From positions 1 to 5,337 of the forward strand of contig JABSPC010000045.1 of the NCBI GenBank assembly GCA_013215515.1: DNA of 5,337 bases, read 5' to 3'. Source of the stretch: Crocinitomicaceae bacterium (GTDB lineage Bacteria; Bacteroidota; Bacteroidia; Flavobacteriales_D; Crocinitomicaceae). Shown one piece after another: positions 1-4,326 of this stretch. The notes beneath the pieces were generated by a model. The model ran no database searches. It was not told the DNA's origin and saw nothing but the letters and a program-made list of their open reading frames with translations. A program made the position numbers and the translations under genes. Within the stretch, counting starts at the first letter, position 1. Each line of letters begins with the position of its first letter.

Positions 1-1
1 G

Positions 2-319
2 CCTTTCATTCAAAAAATGGTAGAATATTCTCCGAACATCGAATTGGAGATTCAACATAGAGATGGCGAAGGGAGTGAGATTAATCAGTACTTAACTAAC
101 GGAGGTAAGTCTATCCCAAAGTTAATTGTACGTGACGAAAACGGGAATGATTTATACAATTGGGGACCTAGACCAACAGAACCTCAAGCGATTATTGTGA
201 ATCCTAAAAATTCAGACCTCACTTCGAAAGAGAAAAAATCAGAATTACAAGTTTGGCACAATAAGGACAAAGGTGTGTCGGTTCAGAAAGAACTGGCGGA
301 ATTGATGATGACCCGATAG
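2..319 (+). CDS. Thioredoxin-family protein, C-terminal part (5' end outside window)
   Basis: The reading frame is open from the first bases of the window to a TAG at 317-319, so the true start and the N-terminal half, where the Cys-containing redox site would sit, lie upstream. The ATG at 17 is internal. About 105 residues are visible. They resemble the C-terminal half of the thioredoxin-like proteins common in Bacteroidota and Bacillota (Thioredoxin_9 type): a β-strand then HRDG, a QYLTNGGKSIPKL segment carrying the Ile-Pro of the thioredoxin cis-proline position, then RDENGNDL and a WGPRP motif, and a C-terminal helix with LQVWHNKDKGVSVQKE. Known family members are small cytoplasmic proteins presumed to act in thiol-disulfide exchange; their substrate is not established. 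The gene ends in its own terminator and converges on trmN6. I am confident of the family and unsure of the role, because the active site cannot be seen here. Confidence 0.85.
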   Translation, partial: PFIQKMVEYSPNIELEIQHRDGEGSEINQYLTNGGKSIPKLIVRDENGNDLYNWGPRPTEPQAIIVNPKNSDLTSKEKKSELQVWHNKDKGVSVQKELAELMMTR

Positions 320-355
320 AAATTGGATCAATAAATAACTTTGTTTGTAGTAGTG

Positions 356-393
356 AAGAATACGTTGAGGCAAGGTGCTTCAGCGTATTTTTT
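356..393 (+). terminator. Rho-independent terminator of the thioredoxin-family gene
   Basis: A long hairpin has arms at 359-372 (AATACGTTGAGGCA) and 376-389 (TGCTTCAGCGTATT), pairing over 14 positions with two G·U wobbles and a 3-base loop (AGG). A run of six T (388-393) follows. Further A/G-T pairs just outside the stem extend it on the plus-strand transcript. It lies 37 bp after the stop codon at 319. On the minus strand the stem also forms but no T-run follows, so it should work mainly for the plus-strand gene. It may still slow readthrough from the convergent trmN6, for which I see no other terminator. Confidence 0.85.
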
Positions 394-455
394 ATTGAAT
401 TTATTTGGTATCAGAAGGTTTTAAAAAATTAGTTGATTTAAGACGCGAAACTAAA

Positions 456-1160
456 TTACAGTTCGTTGAAATGAAAATCTCTTGTGAGTTCCTTGTACTC
501 TTCTGAGTATTCGTTTGATTTTTTCCGAACAGAGAAACTTGATTCTTCAAGAATGCTTTTGTGATTACAAAAAACGAAAATTATTCTTTTTATATCGCCT
601 CCTTCTTTTCCATGGATTGCAATCTTTTCAACCAGATGTAGATTGGCGCTTGTACATTGTTTTTTCCAGACTTGCTCATCTTCTGCTGGTACGATGAACC
701 AAAACTCACCGTCATCTGAAAGCAACTTTCGTGATTTTAAAATAAACTCACGCATCGGTAAACTTTGCTCATGCCGAGCATTTGCCTTTCTGCTGTCCTG
801 ATTTAAAAGAGTAGACTGATAATAGGGTGGATTCGAAATGATCAAATCATATCTTTCTTCGGATTCGAATTCAAGGAAGTTTCCTTGATGAACTTTAAGG
901 CGATCAGACCAAGGTGAGTTCTTAAAATTAAGAGCGCATTCCGTTGCAGAAAGTTCGTCCAATTCAACAGCATCGAATTTAATATCATCATTACCTTGAG
1001 TGACCATCAATGAGAGCACTCCGGTCCCAGAGCCAATATCCAAACCTCTCTTTCGTCCATGACCATTAATGAAAGAACCCAAAACCATTGAATCGGTTCC
1101 AACTTTCATCGCATTGTCGTCTTGAATGATCTCGAATTGTTTAAATCGAAAGCTTGACAT
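456..1160 (-). CDS. trmN6: tRNA1(Val) (adenine(37)-N6)-methyltransferase (TrmN6/YfiC family)
   Basis: A 234-residue SAM-dependent class I (Rossmann-fold) methyltransferase, close in length to E. coli YfiC/TrmN6 (about 245). Visible motifs in order: an N-terminal FRFKQFEI and MKVGTDSMVLG (18-28) typical of this family, the SAM-binding motif I DIGSGTG (41-47), an acidic motif II VELD (65-68), and the catalytic N6-adenine motif NPPY (110-113), followed by the conserved ARHE (128-131). NPPY indicates methylation of an exocyclic amino group. Within this family the known target is N6 of A37, next to the anticodon of tRNA1(Val). The ATG at 1160 overlaps the rimM stop codon (TAATG), pointing to translational coupling, and the gene is the last of the rpsP-rimM-trmN6 operon. 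A related N6-adenine or HemK-like methyltransferase is the alternative, but the N-terminal motif favours TrmN6. The gene looks intact. Confidence 0.9.
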   Translation of the reverse strand: MSSFRFKQFEIIQDDNAMKVGTDSMVLGSFINGHGRKRGLDIGSGTGVLSLMVTQGNDDIKFDAVELDELSATECALNFKNSPWSDRLKVHQGNFLEFESEERYDLIISNPPYYQSTLLNQDSRKANARHEQSLPMREFILKSRKLLSDDGEFWFIVPAEDEQVWKKQCTSANLHLVEKIAIHGKEGGDIKRIIFVFCNHKSILEESSFSVRKKSNEYSEEYKELTRDFHFNEL

Positions 1161-1162
1161 TA
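1158..1162 (-). promoter_or_regulatory. TAATG stop/start overlap between rimM and trmN6
   Basis: Read on the minus strand, the rimM stop codon TAA (1162-1160) shares its last A with the ATG of trmN6 (1160-1158). There is no room for separate ribosome recruitment and no Shine-Dalgarno-like sequence is evident. Termination-reinitiation coupling is therefore the likely way trmN6 is translated, tying its level to rimM. Confidence 0.8.
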
Positions 1163-1690
1163 ACTTAAATAAATTTCGATGAGTCCATCGGGTGTTTGAA
1201 CGTGAAGTTCTTTCTTGTCTCGATCTACTTTCGTGACTGTATCTTTAAGGAGTGGAATTAGTATTTCCTTAGAATCTGGAGAAATTACTTGAAGCAATGG
1301 GTTTACTTTAAAATCAACCACCTGTTGCAATTCTCCAATTGCACCAAGTCTAGCATCGACAATTGTAAATCCAGCAACCTCATGATCGTAAAAATGAAGC
1401 CCTGTTAATTCGGGTAAAATTTCAGCCGATAAGTAAATATTCTTCCGTAGTAATTTTCTGGCTGCATCTTCTGTGATAACACCCTCGAATTTTGCCGCAG
1501 CAAAACCTTTGTTTTTCAACTTAAAAGACTCAAGAAAGAAAGGTGTAAGTTGATCGTTAAGATCAATGAAAATCGCGTCGAGTGTACGATAATCATCAGG
1601 ATTAGTAACGTCTAAAAACAACGAAACTTCACCTTTAAATCCGTGAAGTTTCGCTACATATCCTAAATGAAAGCAATCTGCTTTGTTCAT
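1160..1690 (-). CDS. rimM: Ribosome maturation factor RimM
   Basis: A 176-residue protein of the usual length for RimM, which binds 30S precursors (through S19 and the 16S 3' head domain) and helps late 30S assembly in the cytoplasm. The N-terminal RimM β-barrel spans about residues 6-88 and includes the family motif LHGFKGEV (15-22) and the AKFEGVITEDAARKL segment (66-80). A short LPEL linker follows. The C-terminal PRC-barrel domain spans about 97-175, with FYDHEVAGF (100-108), an IPLLKDTV segment (145-152) and the closing PDGLIEIYL (167-175). The ATG at 1690 follows the rpsP stop by a 30-bp AT-rich gap without a clear Shine-Dalgarno, as is normal in Bacteroidota. It sits directly after rpsP, the classical order in most bacteria, and is coupled to trmN6 downstream. 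No truncation or missing motif is visible. Confidence 0.95.
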   Translation of the reverse strand: MNKADCFHLGYVAKLHGFKGEVSLFLDVTNPDDYRTLDAIFIDLNDQLTPFFLESFKLKNKGFAAAKFEGVITEDAARKLLRKNIYLSAEILPELTGLHFYDHEVAGFTIVDARLGAIGELQQVVDFKVNPLLQVISPDSKEILIPLLKDTVTKVDRDKKELHVQTPDGLIEIYLS

Positions 1691-1720
1691 TCTAATGTTT
1701 GTTTGAAAGCACTTAGCTTT

Positions 1721-2305
1721 CTACTCTGCTGCTGGCTTTTCCTCGTCAGCTGGAGTTTCTGCTGCTGGAGCTTCTTCAGTTACTGCTTCCACTGCTGGAG
1801 CTTCTTCAGTTACTGCTTCTGCTGCTTCTTCGATCACTTCCGGCTCAGGAGTATTTTTAGCTTCAATTTCTTTAGCTCTCGCTGCTGAAACTTCTACCTC
1901 TGCTTTCAACGCATCAGCTTTCGCTTTATCCGCTGCTTTAGACAAACCATCTTTCTTCGAAGTTAATTTACCTTCTTTCTCCTCTAACCACTTATCGAAC
2001 TTTTCTTCCACTTGCGCTTCAGTTAATGCTCCCTTAGCAATTCCTTTAATAAGGTGATTCTTGTAAATAACTCCTTTGTAAGATAAAATTGCTCTTGCAG
2101 TATCAGTCATTTCCGCTCCTTCCTGTATCCAACTTAAAGTTCTATCGAAATTAATCTCGATAACTGCTGGATTAAGATTTGGATTGTAAGTTCCTAATTT
2201 CTCAATGAAACGACCGTCTCTTGGTGCTCTGCTGTCTGCAGCTACGATGTGGTAAAAAGGTTTACCTTTCTTACCGTGTCTTTGCAATCTAATTTTAGTT
2301 GCCAT
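1721..2305 (-). CDS. rpsP: 30S ribosomal protein S16 (bS16) with long acidic C-terminal extension
   Basis: Residues 1-82 are a clear S16 core: [20 protein letters not shown] at the start, then [20 protein letters not shown] (23-42) and [17 protein letters not shown] (59-75). S16 binds 16S rRNA in the 5'/central domain and is needed for 30S assembly. The protein is 194 residues, whereas S16 in most bacteria has about 80-90. The extra part has a Lys-rich, probably helical linker (about 83-150) and a 44-residue tail (151-194) with 15 acidic residues, one Lys and many Ala and Pro. The tail contains a tandem 10-residue duplication ([10 protein letters not shown], then [10 protein letters not shown], 163-182). 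Extended S16 proteins are usual in Bacteroidota, so this is a lineage trait and not a fusion with a recognisable domain. The tail's function is unknown to me. The gene is first in the rpsP-rimM-trmN6 operon, behind a likely promoter at 2373-2380. Confidence 0.96.
   Translation of the reverse strand: MATKIRLQRHGKKGKPFYHIVAADSRAPRDGRFIEKLGTYNPNLNPAVIEINFDRTLSWIQEGAEMTDTARAILSYKGVIYKNHLIKGIAKGALTEAQVEEKFDKWLEEKEGKLTSKKDGLSKAADKAKADALKAEVEVSAARAKEIEAKNTPEPEVIEEAAEAVTEEAPAVEAVTEEAPAAETPADEEKPAAE
1760..1819 (-). repeat. Two-copy 30-bp tandem repeat inside the rpsP tail
   Basis: Bases 1762-1789 and 1792-1819 are identical over 28 bp, giving two adjacent 30-bp units (1760-1789 and 1790-1819). The period is a multiple of three. 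Each unit encodes ten residues of the acidic S16 tail, EAVTEEAPA followed by V or A. Identity at synonymous positions suggests a recent in-frame duplication by slippage or unequal recombination rather than selection on the protein alone. Confidence 0.9.
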
Positions 2306-2321
2306 ATCTAATTTATTGTTT

Positions 2322-2367
2322 GGAGTACGAAACTCCGTGTTAATAATAATCCATCTTCTCGAGATGG
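2322..2367 (-). promoter_or_regulatory. rpsP 5' leader with two small hairpins (possible r-protein leader)
   Basis: Between the putative promoter and the rpsP start the minus-strand transcript can form two successive stem-loops. The first is CCATCT/AGATGG with a 5-base loop CGAGA (2362-2367 with 2351-2356). The second is GGAGT/ACTCC with a 5-base loop TTCGT (2332-2336 with 2322-2326). The second ends 16 bases before the ATG, close enough to affect initiation. Ribosomal protein operons are often autoregulated through such leaders, and from memory S16 leader candidates have been proposed in Flavobacteria. I cannot check here whether this sequence fits a published model. Confidence 0.4.
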
Positions 2368-2372
2368 GAGCG

Positions 2373-2380
2373 CAAAGATA
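2373..2380 (-). promoter_or_regulatory. Putative Bacteroidota-type -7 promoter element for rpsP
   Basis: The minus strand reads TATCTTTG here, an exact match to the TAnnTTTG -7 element used by the primary sigma factor of Bacteroidota. It ends 67 bp before the rpsP ATG, leaving a leader of roughly 60 nt. A proper TTTG -33 element at the usual 17-20 bp spacing is missing; only a T-run (TTTTATTG) somewhat too close to the -7 box is present. The -7 call is therefore reasonable, but the full promoter is not proven. Confidence 0.55.
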
Positions 2381-2514
2381 ACACTAATTCCAATAAAAGC
2401 TAGAGGGTTAGGTGAAATTAGTCAAATTCGATTATTAGATATTTCATTCATTTGATTTTCAACTTATCGATTCAATGACACCGATAAAATTATTCAAATA
2501 CACGCTGTTAATTA

Positions 2515-2877
2515 TTAGAACTCAAAAAACACAAATTCTTCTTTTGGAAGCATCGCTTGAACGAGCCAATAAAGTTTTATTGTCGCACAAATTATCGCGA
2601 GGATTAGAGCCGGTGTTTTCCATTTATTACTTTTAATAGCAAGAGCTAAAAGTACGGGCACAGCGCTCACCCCGAGAGAGACAAGGAATCCGAAATACTC
2701 AAAAGTACCATAGATATCATAGTTGTCTGTTGACTCGGCATACTTCGCCATCAAAAACCAGAACAGCGCAGAAAACGTACCAATTATAATAGCTGTCAGA
2801 ATATATGTATCACGTTTATCAAATTCTTTCTGACTCAATGTATTTTCCATAGCCGATTTATCAATGATTTCTTTCAT
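2515..2877 (-). CDS. Small three-helix membrane protein of unknown function
   Basis: A 120-residue protein I do not recognise. A polar, charged N-terminus (1-23) is followed by three hydrophobic stretches long enough to span the membrane: about 24-44 (ILTAIIIGTFSALFWFLMA), 60-81 (FGFLVSLGVSAVPVLLALAI) and 88-107 (TPALILAIICATIKLYWLV). The tail FVFFEF is short and aromatic. There is no cleavable signal peptide and no visible catalytic motif, so an inner-membrane protein is the best description. The ATG at 2877 has no Shine-Dalgarno; a second in-frame ATG at 2850 (residue 10) is also possible and would keep all three helices. The gene lies upstream of rpsP on the same strand but is separated from it by 209 bp containing the likely rpsP promoter, so it is probably transcribed alone. 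It is divergent from the FadL-like gene. Confidence 0.65.
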   Translation of the reverse strand: MKEIIDKSAMENTLSQKEFDKRDTYILTAIIIGTFSALFWFLMAKYAESTDNYDIYGTFEYFGFLVSLGVSAVPVLLALAIKSNKWKTPALILAIICATIKLYWLVQAMLPKEEFVFFEF

Positions 2878-2920
2878 AGTTATCTAAATTAGTATTAATT
2901 CAATAATACAATCCACTTTG

Positions 2921-2936
2921 ACCTTTTGAACAAGGT
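2921..2936. repeat. Imperfect inverted repeat in the divergent intergenic region
   Basis: ACCTT at 2921-2925 and AAGGT at 2932-2936 form a 5-bp perfect inverted repeat around TTGAAC. With one more matching pair inside, 12 of 16 bases are symmetric. It lies in the 207-bp region between the divergent membrane-protein and FadL genes, where a dimeric regulator could bind. This is a weak call because short inverted repeats of this size occur by chance. Confidence 0.25.
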
Positions 2937-2996
2937 AATCTAGAAAGCGAACAACAGAGAAGCGTATTGATAACCGGCTACAAACCCAGAATGTAA

Positions 2997-3033
2997 TTAC
3001 CATTCATCGAATAATTTTACCATTCAACCATTC
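2997..3033. repeat. Direct repeats TTACCATTCA upstream of the FadL-like gene
   Basis: The 10-mer TTACCATTCA occurs at 2997-3006 and 3017-3026, exactly 20 bp apart, or about two DNA helical turns. The shorter ACCATTC recurs a third time at 3027-3033. The group lies 52-88 bp before the TTG start at 3085, in a position suited to a regulator site or upstream promoter region. A sequence similar to the -7 element, TAATTTTA (3012-3019, one mismatch to TAnnTTTG), overlaps the second copy. No regulator is identified. Confidence 0.4.
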
Positions 3034-3084
3034 TGTTTCACAATTGAGTACAAATTCACTAAATTCGCTAAAACACTAATATTC

Positions 3085-4326
3085 TTGAAAAATTCTCTAC
3101 GACGTATTTCCAAAATCTTCATTGCGTTTTGTTTTATACCGACAATTTCTTGGTCGCAAGGCTATCAAGTTAACCTTCAAGGTCAATCGCAGCAAGGAAT
3201 GGCAAGCGCAGGCACGGCTTTAATTCAAGATGCTGCTAGTATCTTTTACAATCCGGGGGGAATGTCCTTTTTGGATAATAGTGAAGTCATAGGAGGAATA
3301 ACTCCCACCATTTCAAACGGTCTTTTTACAGAAACTGGAACAGAAGAATATGCGCGTACAACATCTCCGGTTGGAACTCCATTTGCTGCATATGGGGTTT
3401 ATAAAATAGGGAAATCAAGTAAATTAAGTTTCGGATTGGGAATTTACACACCCTTTGGAAGCACAGTCGAGTGGCAAGAAGGATGGGCCGGACGATTTGC
3501 CGTAACGCGATTACAACTCATGTCCATTTTTGTGCAGCCTACCGTTAGCTATAAATTGGCGAAGTCAATTGGGATTGGCGCTGGGTTTGTTTATACCTAT
3601 GGAAAAGTAAATCTTCAAAAAGACCTTCCTCTCCAATTTCAGAATGGAGATTATGGTTCAGTTGAACTCGCAGGAACGGGAAGTGGTCTAGGGTTCAATA
3701 TTGGAATTTATTACGATCCAGAAAAATGGTTTACGGTTGGACTTACGTATCGATCTCAGGTCAATATGAATTTAAAAAATGGAACTGCAACATTTACAGT
3801 TCCAACTTCACTTGAAGATAAATTTCCATCCGGAGGATTCACTTCAACTCTGCCCTTACCAAGTGTAGTAACTTTAGGATTTGCGATCAAACCAATAGAG
3901 AAATTGACAATTGCGGTTGATGTCAATTACGTCGGATGGGTTGCTTATGACACACTTGCTTTCGACTATGAGTTGAATACTGAATCACTTGAAGACACGA
4001 AGTCGCCACGGAATTACGAGAATACATTTGCTTTTCGACTTGGCGCTCAATATGATTTAACAGATAAAATTGTGGCTCGTGCTGGAATTAGCTACGGATT
4101 AACTCCAGTATCAAATGGCTACGTTACACCTGAAACACCAGATGCCAATCGCGTAAGTTATACTATTGGAGTCGGGTATGAAATTGGAGGTCGATTGAAA
4201 TTAGATGCTTCATTATTATATACTCAGGTAAAGCGAACAGATAAAAACATTGAAACAAATTTAGAAGGAACGTTTAAAGTAATTGTCTTCGCTCCAGGAT
4301 TATCAATTTCATACGCACTCAAATGA
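3085..4326 (+). CDS. OmpP1/FadL-family outer-membrane protein (hydrophobic-substrate transporter)
   Basis: A 413-residue β-barrel protein of the FadL family, whose studied members carry long-chain fatty acids or other hydrophobic compounds across the outer membrane. Residues 1-24 form a signal peptide (basic KNSLRR, hydrophobic IFIAFCFIP, cleavage probably near SWS/QG). The mature N-terminus has the family hatch pattern GYQVNLQGQS, then GMASAGTALIQDAASIFYNPGGM (38-60). Other family segments are GLGIYTPFGS (117-126) with WAGRF (134-138), LPSVVTLGFA (258-267), and alternating β-strands up to the C-terminal ISYALK. The start is TTG: between the in-frame stop at 2971 and 3085 there is no ATG, GTG or other TTG, and the next ATG (residue 39) would lose the signal peptide. 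The NPA usual after the hatch is NPG here, a conservative change. It is translationally coupled to the downstream lipoprotein through ATGA. The substrate is unknown. Confidence 0.9.
   Translation: MKNSLRRISKIFIAFCFIPTISWSQGYQVNLQGQSQQGMASAGTALIQDAASIFYNPGGMSFLDNSEVIGGITPTISNGLFTETGTEEYARTTSPVGTPFAAYGVYKIGKSSKLSFGLGIYTPFGSTVEWQEGWAGRFAVTRLQLMSIFVQPTVSYKLAKSIGIGAGFVYTYGKVNLQKDLPLQFQNGDYGSVELAGTGSGLGFNIGIYYDPEKWFTVGLTYRSQVNMNLKNGTATFTVPTSLEDKFPSGGFTSTLPLPSVVTLGFAIKPIEKLTIAVDVNYVGWVAYDTLAFDYELNTESLEDTKSPRNYENTFAFRLGAQYDLTDKIVARAGISYGLTPVSNGYVTPETPDANRVSYTIGVGYEIGGRLKLDASLLYTQVKRTDKNIETNLEGTFKVIVFAPGLSISYALK
4323..4326 (+). promoter_or_regulatory. ATGA start/stop overlap joining the FadL-like gene and lipoprotein
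   Basis: The ATG of the lipoprotein gene (4323-4325) overlaps the TGA of the FadL-like gene (4324-4326). This four-base overlap is a classical sign of translational coupling, so the two proteins are probably made in linked amounts from one transcript. No separate Shine-Dalgarno is apparent. Confidence 0.8.

Noticed and set aside
515..697. Open frame of 60 codons on the plus strand
   Set aside because: It lies wholly antisense to trmN6, which has clear family motifs. Its product has no recognisable domain.
1667..1888. Open frame of 73 codons on the plus strand giving a Cys/Phe/Ser-rich peptide
   Set aside because: The odd composition is the mirror of the Ala/Glu-rich repeat codons of rpsP on the other strand, so it is a shadow frame.
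2464..2487. TTATCG/CGATAA inverted repeat downstream of the small membrane-protein gene, considered as its terminator
   Set aside because: The stem is only 6 bp and AT-rich, the loop is 12 bases, and no T-run follows on the minus strand.
2881..2900. TAATTTAG-like element considered as a -7 promoter box for the small membrane-protein gene
   Set aside because: It has a mismatch to TAnnTTTG, lies almost on the start codon, and has no convincing -33 partner.
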